Origin: Bauldia sp.
Lineage (GTDB): Bacteria; Pseudomonadota; Alphaproteobacteria; Rhizobiales; Kaistiaceae
Direction: 5' to 3'
DNA: 64,000 bases
NCBI GenBank assembly: GCA_026126065.1
Contig: JAHCJY010000002.1
Coordinates: forward strand, 496,001 to 560,000
This document shows positions 55,573-64,000 of this stretch, one piece after another (within the stretch, counting starts at the first letter, position 1; every line of letters begins with the position of its first letter). A program made the translations under genes and the position numbers. Under the pieces are notes generated by a model. The model ran no database searches. It was not told where the DNA came from and saw nothing but the letters and a program-made list of their open reading frames with translations.

Positions 55573-56538
55573 ATGGAACCCTCCAGCAATCGCCCGGGCC
55601 GAATGAACACACCGCTGGTGTTCGGCATCGTCATCCTCGCGGTCGGCGCATGGATGCTGATCGCGCGGTTTTTCGGCTGGCGCCTCGGGCCCGACTGGTG
55701 GCCGCTCATCTTCCTCGTTCCCGGACTTGCCTTCCTTGGGCTCGCCTTCTCCGGTCCGCGCGCCAATCCCGGCCTTGCGGTGGCAGGCGCGATCGTTTCG
55801 ACCCTCGGCGGCATCTTCCTGTTCCAGACCGCCACCAACAACTGGGAATCGTGGACCTATATCTGGGCGCTGTTCCCGTTTGCGGCCGGCGTTGCGCTCA
55901 TCGCGGCCGGCAACCGCAACGGCGACGAGGCGATGGCGCGCTCGGGAACCGATACCGCGCGCTGGGCCGGCATCACCTTCCTCGTCCTCCTCGTCTTCTT
56001 CGAGCTTTTGATCTTCAGGGGCCTTCTGGGCGTTCTGCTGCCGATCGTCCTCATCGCCATCGGCGGCTACATCGTCTGGCAACAGATGCAGCGCAACGTC
56101 GATCGTGAGGCGTCCGGTCCGTTCGGGATGGGGCCCGGCGCGACGCCGCCGCCGACGCCACCGCCAGCCGCACCGGTACCCCCCGCCCCGCCGGCGCCCA
56201 GTCGCACGCGCCCGTGGGAGAACGAGGCGGGACCGAGCGTCATCGTGACGCCGCCCCCGGCGCCTGCGCCTCCGGACGCGACGGCACCGCCCCGGGAACC
56301 CGTTGCACCGCCGCCGCCGATGCCCTCGCCGACCGAGGCGCCGACCGAACCCGCGCCTCCGCGGCCGCCGGCGCCCGAACTCGCGTCGGAGCCTTTTCCC
56401 GCGGACGAACTGCCGCCCGACCCGTCGGTGCCGGTCCCGACCGCCCCGTTCCCCGTCGACGAAGGCTCGGAACAGATCGCCGCGGCCGCCAAGAAGCGGA
56501 CCCGCACGCCGCGCCCCCGCCCGCCGAAGGCGCCATGA
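55573..56538 (+). CDS. LiaF-like membrane protein with Pro-rich tail
   Basis: This 321-aa protein has a membrane half (about 1-170, five or so helices; PLVFGIVILAVGAWMLIARF, PDWWPLIFLVPGLAFLGLAF) of the LiaF/DUF5668 type and a cytosolic tail of about 150 residues very rich in Pro and Ala (residues 190-321) ending with a basic stretch (KKRTRTPRPRPPKAP). The tail is low-complexity and its role unknown. The start ATG at 55573 is preceded by a weak RBS. Confidence 0.7.
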   Translation: MEPSSNRPGRMNTPLVFGIVILAVGAWMLIARFFGWRLGPDWWPLIFLVPGLAFLGLAFSGPRANPGLAVAGAIVSTLGGIFLFQTATNNWESWTYIWALFPFAAGVALIAAGNRNGDEAMARSGTDTARWAGITFLVLLVFFELLIFRGLLGVLLPIVLIAIGGYIVWQQMQRNVDREASGPFGMGPGATPPPTPPPAAPVPPAPPAPSRTRPWENEAGPSVIVTPPPAPAPPDATAPPREPVAPPPPMPSPTEAPTEPAPPRPPAPELASEPFPADELPPDPSVPVPTAPFPVDEGSEQIAAAAKKRTRTPRPRPPKAP

Positions 56539-56761
56539 CGACTGCAGTTGCGCGCGCACCGGAGACGCCGCCGTAGAGGCGTGCTCCGCCGCATGGCTGG
56601 TTGCTCGTCAGCGGCTTGCCGGGCCGCCGTCTGGCGGCTAAGGCGTGGCCCAATTCCTGCTTTCGATACTACGCCGAAGCAACGCGCCGAAAGTAAGCAA
56701 CGGCAATGAAGCGAATGTCCGTCCAGCCCCGTGCGCTGGACGCGTCCTCACCGGAGTCCTC

Positions 56762-58468
56762 ATGATCAACAACGAACTCGAGCCGTACCAGCGGAAGAGC
56801 AGCATCGCGTACTTCACGATGGAGATCGCTCTCCGGCCCGAGGTCCACACCTATTCGGGCGGCCTCGGCGTTCTGGCCGGCGACACCGCGCGATCGGCAG
56901 CCGATCTCGGCCTGCCGGTGGTGTTCGTCTCGATCATCTCGCGTCAGGGATATATCCACCAGGAGATCGATTCCGCCGGCCAGCAGGTCCATCGCCCCGA
57001 CCCCTGGAACCCCTTCGACTGGTGCGTTTCGCTGCCGGCGAAGGTCGCCATCGAGCTCGAGGGCCGGCGCGTCTGGATTCGCCCGTGGCTGTACGAGTGC
57101 AAGGGCGCGCTCCGGAAGCCCGTCCCGGTCATCCTTCTCGACACCGATCTCGACGAGAACTCGGCGCAGGACCGCGGCATCACCGATCACCTCTATGGCG
57201 GCGACGCTGCGTACCGGCTGAAGCAGGAGGCGGTGCTCGGCATCGGCGGCTTCCGCATCCTCCAGGCGCTCGGCTTCTCGATCAACACCTACCACCTCAA
57301 CGAAGGCCACGCGGCCTTCCTGACCATGGAGCTCCTGCGCCAGTATCCCCGGAAGACCAACCTCCTGCACGCCACCGGGCGAAAATACGACGCGAGCCCC
57401 GTGCTCACGCGCTGCCTCTTCACGACGCATACCCCGGTCGAGGCCGGCCACGACCGGTTCAACTACGACCTGGTGGGCCGCATCCTGCCGAACCTTGTCG
57501 ACCTCAACGAGTTGCGCATCTATGCCGGCGACGACATGTGCAACATGACCAAGCTGGCGCTGAACCTGTCAGGCTTCGTCAACGGCGTTGCCGCCCGCCA
57601 CGCCGAGACGACGCAGCAGATGTTCCCCGGCTACAAGGTCAGCGCGATCACCAACGGCATCCATGCCGCGCGCTGGGCGCATCCGGTGTTCTCGAAACTG
57701 TTCAACGCCCGCATTCCGAACTGGCAGGTGGAGCCCGAACTCCTGTTCCACGCCGACCACCTGCCGGACGAGGAGGTCTGGCGCGCCAAGCAGACGGCGA
57801 AATCGGACCTCATCGACCTCGTCACCGAGGCGACCGGGGTCGAACTCGATCCGGACGTGCCGATCATCGGCTACGCCCGCCGTATGACCGCCTACAAGCG
57901 CCCGAGCCTCCTCCTCCACGACCTCGACCGGCTGCGCTCAATCGCCACAAAGCTCCCGATGCAGTTCGTGTTCGCCGGCAAGGCGCACCCGGCCGACACC
58001 GAGGGCGGCGAGGTGATCAAGCTGATCCAGTCGCGCAGCAACACGCTGGCGCCGGAGATCCGCATGGCGTTCCTGCCGAACTACAACACGCAGTCGGCGC
58101 AGCTTCTCGTCGCCGGCGCCGATGTGTGGCTCAACACGCCGCGCCCGCCGCTCGAAGCGTCCGGCACCAGCGGCATGAAGGCGGCGCTCAACGGGACGCT
58201 GAACCTGTCGACCATCGACGGCTGGTGGGTCGAGGCCTGGATCGAAGACGTCACCGGCTGGGCGGTCGGGACGGACACGTCGGACGAATCGGACATCGAC
58301 CATGCCAACAGCCTCTATGCGAAGCTCGAGGAGAAGGTCCTGCCGACCTACCTCAACGACCGCGCGCGCTGGACGTGGATGATGAAGCAGTCGATCTCCA
58401 AGATCGCTCCCTACTTCAACAGCCACCGCATGATGCGCCGCTACGCCAACGACGCATATCTGCGCTAG
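56762..58468 (+). CDS. glgP: Alpha-glucan phosphorylase (short bacterial type)
   Basis: This PLP enzyme of GT35 releases glucose 1-phosphate from glycogen or maltodextrin. The 568-aa protein is the short type (E. coli enzymes are about 800 aa). It has a start SSIAYFTMEIALRPEVHTYS, the glycine motif GGLGVLAGDTARSAADLGLP, NTYHLNEGHAAFLTMELLRQ, RRMTAYKRPSLLLHDL and the PLP-lysine segment EASGTSGMKAALNGTLNLST. ATG at 56762 fits; the open frame from 56645 adds 39 unrelated residues. It stands apart from other glycogen genes. Confidence 0.93.
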   Translation: MINNELEPYQRKSSIAYFTMEIALRPEVHTYSGGLGVLAGDTARSAADLGLPVVFVSIISRQGYIHQEIDSAGQQVHRPDPWNPFDWCVSLPAKVAIELEGRRVWIRPWLYECKGALRKPVPVILLDTDLDENSAQDRGITDHLYGGDAAYRLKQEAVLGIGGFRILQALGFSINTYHLNEGHAAFLTMELLRQYPRKTNLLHATGRKYDASPVLTRCLFTTHTPVEAGHDRFNYDLVGRILPNLVDLNELRIYAGDDMCNMTKLALNLSGFVNGVAARHAETTQQMFPGYKVSAITNGIHAARWAHPVFSKLFNARIPNWQVEPELLFHADHLPDEEVWRAKQTAKSDLIDLVTEATGVELDPDVPIIGYARRMTAYKRPSLLLHDLDRLRSIATKLPMQFVFAGKAHPADTEGGEVIKLIQSRSNTLAPEIRMAFLPNYNTQSAQLLVAGADVWLNTPRPPLEASGTSGMKAALNGTLNLSTIDGWWVEAWIEDVTGWAVGTDTSDESDIDHANSLYAKLEEKVLPTYLNDRARWTWMMKQSISKIAPYFNSHRMMRRYANDAYLR

Positions 58469-58620
58469 ACGGGGCGGCGGCTTTGGTCGCGCCGGCGGTC
58501 CGTCGGCGCGGCCCTCCGCTTCCGCGCGTCGACACATTTTTTGGCTCCCGGCGTGTCGATCCGGCTGCCTCCCGTTCGTCGTGAGGGTACAAACCCTTCG
58601 CGAAAGAACGGAGACCCGCC

Positions 58621-60006
58621 ATGCCTTCGACCAACCGTCCTGACCCTCAGACCCTCCGCGCCCGTATCGATGGCGCCGGCTTCGAAGGGCGCATCATCGG
58701 CCCGACCGACGCGGACTACGACGCCGCGCGCACCGTGCTGTTCGGCGGCATCGACCGCCGGCCGGCCTTCGTCGCGAAGGTTGCCAACGCGGCGGATGTC
58801 GCGCGGCTCGTGAGGCTCGCGAAGGAAACCGGCGCCGAACTCGCGGTCCGCAGCGGCGGCCACAGCAGCGCTGGCCACAGCGCTTCGGAGGGCGGCATCG
58901 TCATCGACGTCCGCGGTCTCAACGCCGTCGAGATCGACGCCGAGGCGCGCACGGCGTGGGCCGGGACAGGTGCCACCGCGAAGGCGTTCTCGGTCGCTGC
59001 CGCAGCGCATGGCCTCGCGGTCGGCTTCGGCGACGCCGGCTCGGTCGGCCTTGGCGGTATCACGCTCGGCGGCGGCGTCGGCTATCTGACGCGAAAGCAC
59101 GGCCTCACCATCGATTCGCTCCTCGCCGCCGAGGTCGTGACCGCCGACGGGCGGATCGTCGTCGCAGACGCCGGGAACGAGCCGGAGCTGTTCTGGGCGA
59201 TCCGGGGCGGCGGGGGCAATTTCGGCGTCGTCACGAAGGTGAAGTTCCGCCTGCATCCCCTGTCGGGGATCACCGGCGGCCTCCTGATCCTGCCGGCGAC
59301 CGCCGCAACGATCTCCGGCTTCATCGCCGCCGCCGAGGCGGCGCCCGACGAGGTCTCGACCATCGCCAACGTCATGCCGGCGCCGCCGATGCCCTTCCTG
59401 CCGGCGGAACTGCACGGCTCGCTGGTCATCTTCGCCATGCTGGTCCATTCGGGCGTCCCCGCCGACGCTGATGCGGCGCTCGCCCCGTTCCGCGCGTTGG
59501 CAAAGCCTCACGCCGACATGCTGCGCCCGATGGCGCTTCCGGACATCTACCCGCCGGACGACCCGGACTATCACCCGACCGCCGTCGCGCAGACGATGTT
59601 CATGGACACGGTCGACGAGGCGCTGGCACAGCACATCATCGACGCGCTGAAGGCGTCGACCGCACCGATGCGCGTCGTCCAGCTCCGCGTCCTCGGTGGC
59701 GCCGCGGCCCGCATCCCCGCCGACGCCACGGCCTACGCGCACCGGAAGAGCCGGATCATGGCCAACGTCGCCGCCTTCTTCCAGGGCGACGCCGACCGCG
59801 CCGTCCGTGAGCGCGAAGTGGCGGACCTTGCCCGTTCGCTCAGGCAGTCAGACCTCGGCGCCTATGTGAACTTCCTCGGCGCGGAGCCGGAGGAGCGCGT
59901 CCGGGCCGCCTACCCCGGCCGGACCTGGGATCGCCTCCGCGCGGCCAAGCGGCAGTACGATCCCGACAACCTCTTCCGCCTCAACCAGAACATCCCGCCC
60001 GCGTAG
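58621..60006 (+). CDS. FAD-binding oxidoreductase (berberine-bridge type)
   Basis: This 461-aa flavoenzyme has a PCMH-type FAD domain (VAKVANAADVARLVRLAKET, RSGGHSSAGHS with H81 as the covalent-flavin site) and a BBE C terminus (RLRAAKRQYDPDNLFRLNQN). The IGLGGGVGYLTRKHGLT-type stretch (here ITLGGGVGYLTRKHGLTID) is also present. Only the His anchor is evident; no second Cys anchor was seen. Substrate is unknown. Its stop is 8 bp before the stop of the convergent binding-protein gene. Confidence 0.86.
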   Translation: MPSTNRPDPQTLRARIDGAGFEGRIIGPTDADYDAARTVLFGGIDRRPAFVAKVANAADVARLVRLAKETGAELAVRSGGHSSAGHSASEGGIVIDVRGLNAVEIDAEARTAWAGTGATAKAFSVAAAAHGLAVGFGDAGSVGLGGITLGGGVGYLTRKHGLTIDSLLAAEVVTADGRIVVADAGNEPELFWAIRGGGGNFGVVTKVKFRLHPLSGITGGLLILPATAATISGFIAAAEAAPDEVSTIANVMPAPPMPFLPAELHGSLVIFAMLVHSGVPADADAALAPFRALAKPHADMLRPMALPDIYPPDDPDYHPTAVAQTMFMDTVDEALAQHIIDALKASTAPMRVVQLRVLGGAAARIPADATAYAHRKSRIMANVAAFFQGDADRAVREREVADLARSLRQSDLGAYVNFLGAEPEERVRAAYPGRTWDRLRAAKRQYDPDNLFRLNQNIPPA

Positions 60007-60013
60007 GCGGAGT

Positions 60014-60988
60014 TCATTCGATGACCCGGTCCACGGCGACCAGGACAGACACCGGAAGCGTTATTCCGAGGAGATTCGCAGTCCGGATGTTGAGAACAGT
60101 GCCGAACGGCGCAGCCTGCACCGGCAGGGTGCTCGGGGCAGCGCCATTCAGGATGCGTCCGGCGTAGTCCCCGCCCATCCGGAACATCAGTGTGGTGTAG
60201 GTGCCGATGGCGATGAGACCGCCGGCTTCCACCATCCTGTGTGCCGGATAGATCGCTGGAATCCGGTGCTCGTTGATGGGAGCGATGAAGAAGGGGGCAT
60301 TGTTGTGCACCCAGTTGTTGCCCGGCATGACGATGCCGGCTCCTCCCCACGCTGCGATGGCCGCGATTGCCGGTGCGATCTGATCGAGCGTATGGACATC
60401 GACGGTGCTCACCTCGACTCCGTAACGGAGGGCGGCCTCCGTCGCGTAGGAGAGCATCGGCAACGAGTAAGCGTCGGGATTGGTGAGGTAGGCGATCCTG
60501 CGCGTTGTGGGAGCCAACTCCATCAGGAGTTCAACCATCTTCCCGCCTATCGGTGGTTCGACGTGCGTCACTCCCGTGGCGTTGCCGCCCGGCCGGGCGT
60601 AGCTTTCGACCAGCCCGTCGCCGATCGGATCGGGAACGGCGACGAAGACCAGCGGGATGGTCCGCGTGAGCGAGTGGACCATGATGCTGTTCGTAGGGGT
60701 GCCTGTCACGATGACGTCCGGCGCCATTGCCACAAGTTCGGCCGCGAACTGCGCCGTCGCTTCGGATTGTCCGGCGGTGAACCGAAACTCTGACCGGACG
60801 GTGTGCCACCCTTGGTCCCGTAGGCCGGCCAGAACGGCGTCCGCCCATTCGATACCGGTGGCATCCGGCGGCGGGAACGCACCGATCATCGCCGCGACGA
60901 GCGGAACACTGCTCTGCGCGCGCACGAACGGCGCACCGAGCAGACTTCCCGCGGCGCCAAACATGAACCGCCGCCTGTCGACGGGCAT
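60014..60988 (-). CDS. ABC substrate-binding protein (PF04392 type), copy 1
   Basis: This 324-aa exported binding protein of the TrpX/PF04392 group has a Tat-like signal (DRRRFMFGAAGSLLG), then VPLVAAMIGAFPPPDATGIEW, ELVAMAPDVIVTGTPTNSIM, TIPLVFVAVPDPIGDGLVES and YARPGGNATGVTHVEPPIGG. The second half includes MPGNNWVHNNAPFFIAPINE. Two more relatives follow at 61413 and 63533. No permease or ATPase is in the window. Substrate unknown. Confidence 0.88.
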   Translation of the reverse strand: MPVDRRRFMFGAAGSLLGAPFVRAQSSVPLVAAMIGAFPPPDATGIEWADAVLAGLRDQGWHTVRSEFRFTAGQSEATAQFAAELVAMAPDVIVTGTPTNSIMVHSLTRTIPLVFVAVPDPIGDGLVESYARPGGNATGVTHVEPPIGGKMVELLMELAPTTRRIAYLTNPDAYSLPMLSYATEAALRYGVEVSTVDVHTLDQIAPAIAAIAAWGGAGIVMPGNNWVHNNAPFFIAPINEHRIPAIYPAHRMVEAGGLIAIGTYTTLMFRMGGDYAGRILNGAAPSTLPVQAAPFGTVLNIRTANLLGITLPVSVLVAVDRVIE

Positions 60989-61412
60989 CTCCCCCTCCGC
61001 CCGTTACACCGCGAGCGGAGGGTATCATGGCCGATCGCCGAGTCTACCAATCGCTGTAGTCAGCGTCGGACACACTCGGCCGGGCGCATCGCTCGCGCCG
61101 ATCTAGAACGGCGGCTGCGGCATTCCCCTCGGCCAGACCAATGCGGATGGCGTTGCCCTCGCGATTTCGTGGCATCGGTCGCGCTCTCCGCGTCGATCCT
61201 CCCCGCCACGAGTTCTGTCCCGAAGCCTGCACCTGTACCCGTGCCGCCCGGCTCCCGATCGCGACGGAGCCGGCAGGGAAATGGGATCGGATCTCCGGAT
61301 TCCGTCCGCGATTCCGCCACGGCCTTACCTCGACGATCGTGTCGGAATGCCCGTCATCTCGAGGTGGCAAGAGCCGCTCGCCCTTCCGCTCGTCCGCCCC
61401 GCCAGCCCGCGC
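60989..61412. other. Gene-free stretch between two binding-protein genes
   Basis: These 424 bases have open frames in several directions, but none with a recognisable protein, RBS or hydrophobic signal. I see no repeat or clear terminator in it. The upstream region of copy 1 should include its promoter, but no good match was found. Confidence 0.5.
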
Positions 61413-62396
61413 CTACTCCACGAAACGGGAGGCGGAGACGATGACGGTTAGTGGCACGTTGATGCCGAGTTGTTCCGCCGTGCGCAGGTTGACCATCGTC
61501 GAGAACGGCGCCGCCCTTACCGGGATGATCGCTGGATCGGCCCCCTCGAGGATGCGTCCGACATAGTCTCCACCGATCCGGAACATCTCCTCGATCTCGA
61601 CGCCGATGCCGAGAAGGCCGCCGGCCTCGACCATCCGGTGAGACGGATAGACCGCCGGGATCCTGTGCGCGTTGATTGCCGCGACGAACAGCGCCGCGTT
61701 GTTGTGGACCCAGTTGTTGCCCGGGAGCACTATCCCGGGCCCCTCCCAGGAAGCGATCTCGGCGATCGCAGGGGCGACGGCCTCTATCGATCGCACGTCG
61801 ATCGCGGTGATCGTGACCGAGTAGGACTGCGCTGCAGCGGTGGCGGGAGCGAGCATCTCCGCCGGCGCCGTGTCGGGATTGGTCAGGTAGACGATGTTCC
61901 GGGTGCGTGGGGCCACCTCCATCAGGAGTTCGACGAGCTTGCCGCCCACGGAGGGCTCGAGGTGACTCACCCCGGTCGCGTTGCCGCCGGGCCGTGCATA
62001 GCCCGCCACGAGCCCCGCTTCGATCGGCAGCGCCACCGCGACGAAGACGAGCGGGATCGTCCGGGTGAGCCGATGGACGGCGACCGCGTTCTCCGTCGTC
62101 CCGGTGAGAATGACGTCGGGACGGAGGGCGACGACCTCCTCAGCATACAACGCAGTCAGGCTGGGCTCGCCGGCGGTGAACCGGAACTCGCAGCGGACAT
62201 TGCTGCCGTCGACGAAGCCCTGGCCTGCAAGCCCCACGCGAACCGCCTCGGACCAGTCGACGCCGCTCGCATCCGGCGGGGGCCGCGCACCAATCATCGC
62301 CGCAACGAGCGGCACGGACCGCTGCGCGGCGGCGGAGCGCGGCATGAGCGCTGCTGCCGCTGCGAGCCCCAGCATCTGCCGTCGGTCGACGGACAT
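61413..62396 (-). CDS. ABC substrate-binding protein (PF04392 type), copy 2
   Basis: This 327-aa close paralogue of copy 1 shares VPLVAAMIGARPPPDASGVDW, IPLVFVAVALPIEAGLVAGY, YARPGGNATGVSHLEPSVGG, LPGNNWVHNNAALFVAAINA and RIPAVYPSHRMVEAGGLLGI. The N terminus (DRRQMLGLAAAAALMPRSAA) is Tat-like. It is not adjacent to any transporter subunit. The tandem copies suggest duplication and divergence for different ligands. Confidence 0.88.
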   Translation of the reverse strand: MSVDRRQMLGLAAAAALMPRSAAAQRSVPLVAAMIGARPPPDASGVDWSEAVRVGLAGQGFVDGSNVRCEFRFTAGEPSLTALYAEEVVALRPDVILTGTTENAVAVHRLTRTIPLVFVAVALPIEAGLVAGYARPGGNATGVSHLEPSVGGKLVELLMEVAPRTRNIVYLTNPDTAPAEMLAPATAAAQSYSVTITAIDVRSIEAVAPAIAEIASWEGPGIVLPGNNWVHNNAALFVAAINAHRIPAVYPSHRMVEAGGLLGIGVEIEEMFRIGGDYVGRILEGADPAIIPVRAAPFSTMVNLRTAEQLGINVPLTVIVSASRFVE

Positions 62397-62608
62397 TTCC
62401 CCCCTCCATCCGGATGGCCGGACGAGGGGCAGTTAATGCCGCGCCACCGGCAGTGGCAAGCTGGGTGTGGCTGCGGAGTTGCGCGAGCGCGCGACCCCGC
62501 AGCTGCGGTGGTCGTCAGTGCGGCGCGGGAGAATATCCCGGCCGTCGCCCTTGATGGCCTCGCGAGCGTTCTAGACCTGGCCGAGCAGGATAACGTTAGC
62601 GAGAAATC

Positions 62609-62634
62609 GGAGCTCCGCCGGGCGGCGGAGCTCC
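62609..62634 (-). terminator. Perfect 11-bp hairpin after the amino-acid-type binding protein
   Basis: GGAGCTCCGCC (62609-62619), loop GGGC, GGCGGAGCTCC (62624-62634) form a perfect stem 21 bp beyond the stop of the minus-strand gene ending at 62655. On that strand the hairpin is followed by GATTTCTC. It is the clearest terminator in this end of the window. The remaining 62397-62608 shows no gene. Confidence 0.7.
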
Positions 62635-62654
62635 AGGTCATATCCGGGGCGGGA

Positions 62655-63395
62655 TCAGAACGGCGCGCGCGGGACGGACCAGCGGTCCGCGATGGCGTCG
62701 AGGGTTCCGTCGATCTTGAGGCCTTCGAGCGCCTGCAGGATCGTTCCCATCAGTTCGACCTCACCATGGGCGACGCCGATCATGCCGTAGTTGACGATCA
62801 CGCCGACATAGGTGTCGACGATGCGCAGGCCCGGCGTCTCGGTCGAAAGACGCGGGGCTTCGGCGGCATTCACCATCCAGGCGTCGATGTTGCCGGCAGC
62901 CAGCGCCTCGGCGGCGAGGGCGGGAGCATCGAACAGGACCGGCTCGTAGCCGGCGGCCGTGATGGCCGCCTGGCGACCCGGGTTGACCGTCGTGCCGATG
63001 CGCTTGCCGGCGAAGTCGGCGAGACTGACATAGGCGGTACCGTCGTCGGTCCGCACGAGCATCGTCTCGTTGTTGGTTAGGATCGGTCCGACAAAGACGA
63101 TCCCCGGATCCCGCCGTCCCGGTGCTGCTAGCGCCGAGCACTCGAGGTCGAGCGCGCCGGAAACCACCGCCGGGATCAGCTGGTTTGCCGGCATCGGATT
63201 GTAGTTGAAGACGAGACCCGTCCGTTCGGCGATCGTCTCCATGAGATCGAAGCAGAGGCCACCGGGCGGATCGCCGCCGAAGGGTCCCTGGTTCCAGATG
63301 CCGATGTCGAGCGCCTCCTGGGCGGAGGAAGTCGCCGCACCGAGGGTGAGGCCCGCCGCAAGCAGGGCCAGTGCAGTTCGTGAATGGATGCCCAT
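62655..63395 (-). CDS. Amino-acid-type ABC binding protein (SBP_bac_3)
   Basis: This 246-aa exported protein has a signal peptide (ALALLAAGLTLGAATSSA) and a family-3 solute-binding fold: GGLCFDLMETIAERTGLVFN, MPANQLIPAVVSGALDLECS, FAGKRIGTTVNPGRQAAITA and AEALAAGNIDAWMVNAAEAP. It belongs to a different family from its neighbours, so it was not made by the same duplication. ATG at 63395 fits the signal peptide; the frame open from 63767 overlaps the next gene. No permease nearby. Confidence 0.85.
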   Translation of the reverse strand: MGIHSRTALALLAAGLTLGAATSSAQEALDIGIWNQGPFGGDPPGGLCFDLMETIAERTGLVFNYNPMPANQLIPAVVSGALDLECSALAAPGRRDPGIVFVGPILTNNETMLVRTDDGTAYVSLADFAGKRIGTTVNPGRQAAITAAGYEPVLFDAPALAAEALAAGNIDAWMVNAAEAPRLSTETPGLRIVDTYVGVIVNYGMIGVAHGEVELMGTILQALEGLKIDGTLDAIADRWSVPRAPF

Positions 63396-63532
63396 GATCG
63401 TCCCCTGTGAGAGGCCACCGCGCTCTGCGGTGGCGTCGGGGATCATCGGCCGGCCGGGGTGCGATGCGCTGTGACGGCCGTCACACGGACAGGCGACAGC
63501 TTTCGGACGTCGCGGGGGGCAGGAGCCACCGC

Positions 63533-64000
63533 CTATTCGATCACCCTGTCCGCGGCGACGAGGATCGACAGCGGCACGGTCAGGCCGAGCGACGCCGCGA
63601 CTGAAAGGTTGACCGTGAGCACGTAGCGTGGCGCGCCGAGCACCGGGAGATTCCTCGGATCGGCGCCATTGAGAATCCGTCCGGCAAGCCCGCCGGCGAG
63701 ATGGAATGCCTCGGTCGTATCGGCCCTGTAGGAGATCAGCCCCTGCTCGAGGCCGGTGTGGCCCCACATGGCCGGGATGCGATGTCTGTTGACCGCATCG
63801 ATGAAGGCCTGCCGGTTCGAGTTGGTCCAGTTGTTGGTGGGGACGAAGAGCCCGGGGCCGGGAAGCGCCGCCACCGAGGCGATCGCAGGCTCGACCTCAC
63901 CGAGCGTGCGGACGGGAAGATCGATCAGCGTCACGCCGGCCGCCACGGCTACCTCGTTCACGAAGGGCCGAAGATAGGAAAAGCCGGTGCCGCCATCCGG
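63533..64000 (-). CDS. ABC substrate-binding protein (PF04392 type), copy 3, partial
   Basis: The C-terminal 155 residues of a third PF04392-type protein run off the right edge. Visible are GFSYLRPFVNEVAVAAGVTL, FVPTNNWTNSNRQAFIDAVN, RIPAMWGHTGLEQGLISYRA and the end LTVPLSILVAADRVIE, which matches copy 1 (LPVSVLVAVDRVIE). The open frame continues past the GTG at 63961 to the window edge, so the start lies outside. Confidence 0.85.
   Translation of the reverse strand, partial: PDGGTGFSYLRPFVNEVAVAAGVTLIDLPVRTLGEVEPAIASVAALPGPGLFVPTNNWTNSNRQAFIDAVNRHRIPAMWGHTGLEQGLISYRADTTEAFHLAGGLAGRILNGADPRNLPVLGAPRYVLTVNLSVAASLGLTVPLSILVAADRVIE

Noticed and set aside
56067..56594. Gly/Ala-rich minus-strand frame opposite the Pro-rich tail
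   Set aside because: A repetitive complement of a Pro-coding stretch produces Gly-rich frames; it is not a silk-like or PE-PGRS gene.
61044..61370. 108-aa minus-strand frame between binding-protein genes
   Set aside because: Arg-rich with no motif or RBS; not supported as a gene.

Overview
The window is high-GC DNA from an alphaproteobacterium, most likely of the Hyphomicrobiales (Rhizobiales). The evidence is a dnaG-rpoD pair with the long alphaproteobacterial sigma70, a red-type (form IC/ID-like) RubisCO operon with cbbX and a divergent cbbR, an HWE/HisKA_2-type histidine kinase, an ECF sigma/NrsF-like pair, and several REP-like palindromes with a CGGG-CTTGA-CCCG core. No rRNA, tRNA, CRISPR array, transposase or integrase was found. 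Nearly all very long antisense ORFs are GC-frame shadows and were left out.

Layout. 0-9.2 kb: HigBA toxin-antitoxin module with its operator, ettA, an RND/MMPL transporter, a secreted serine hydrolase, carA with a palindrome inside its promoter, and a divergent YqeY protein. 9.3-13.5 kb: dnaG and rpoD. 13.5-18 kb: a variable segment. It holds two small conserved genes, a 30-bp echo of rpoD, a two-gene cassette of visibly lower GC (DUF262/HNH protein plus an AlbA_2/Schlafen-domain protein), a broken PD-(D/E)XK-like gene interrupted by a perfect hairpin, and a 184-bp inverted-repeat element. 18-24.3 kb: ugd, a SnoaL-like protein, an orphan branched-chain-amino-acid-type binding protein co-transcribed with an unusual LuxR-type regulator, YdcF and PRC-barrel proteins.

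24.6-30.9 kb: a compact Csu-type chaperone-usher pilus operon, an ArsC-like reductase and a TerC-family membrane protein. 31-37 kb: a Gld-like ABC-2 exporter (ATPase, permease, GldG-like protein) with two DUF4340 paralogues. 37-40.5 kb: a ribbon-helix-helix-like protein, a sensorless histidine kinase, and a GlxA/AraC-type regulator divergent from a secreted alpha/beta hydrolase.

40.5-49.1 kb: the Calvin-Benson operon cbbP-T-A-L-S-X, divergent from cbbR. It supplies ribulose-1,5-bisphosphate (PRK), regenerates sugar phosphates (transketolase, aldolase), fixes CO2 (CbbLS) and reactivates RubisCO (CbbX). No fructose/sedoheptulose bisphosphatase (cbbF) is in the cluster. 49.3-53.7 kb: a cytochrome P460-like protein, an ECF sigma/anti-sigma pair, and a sulfide/persulfide module (rhodanese and TauE/SafE exporter divergent from a persulfide dioxygenase-like hydrolase). 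Two tandem TTAGC(N)4GCTAA-type palindromes of BigR character lie between the divergent genes. The Calvin and sulfur modules together suggest facultative (litho)autotrophic or sulfur-oxidising ability.

53.7-64 kb: a LysR regulator, DinB-like and LiaF-like proteins, a short-form glucan phosphorylase, a berberine-bridge-type flavoprotein, and a run of four periplasmic binding proteins without permeases. Three of these are PF04392-type paralogues; the last runs off the window.
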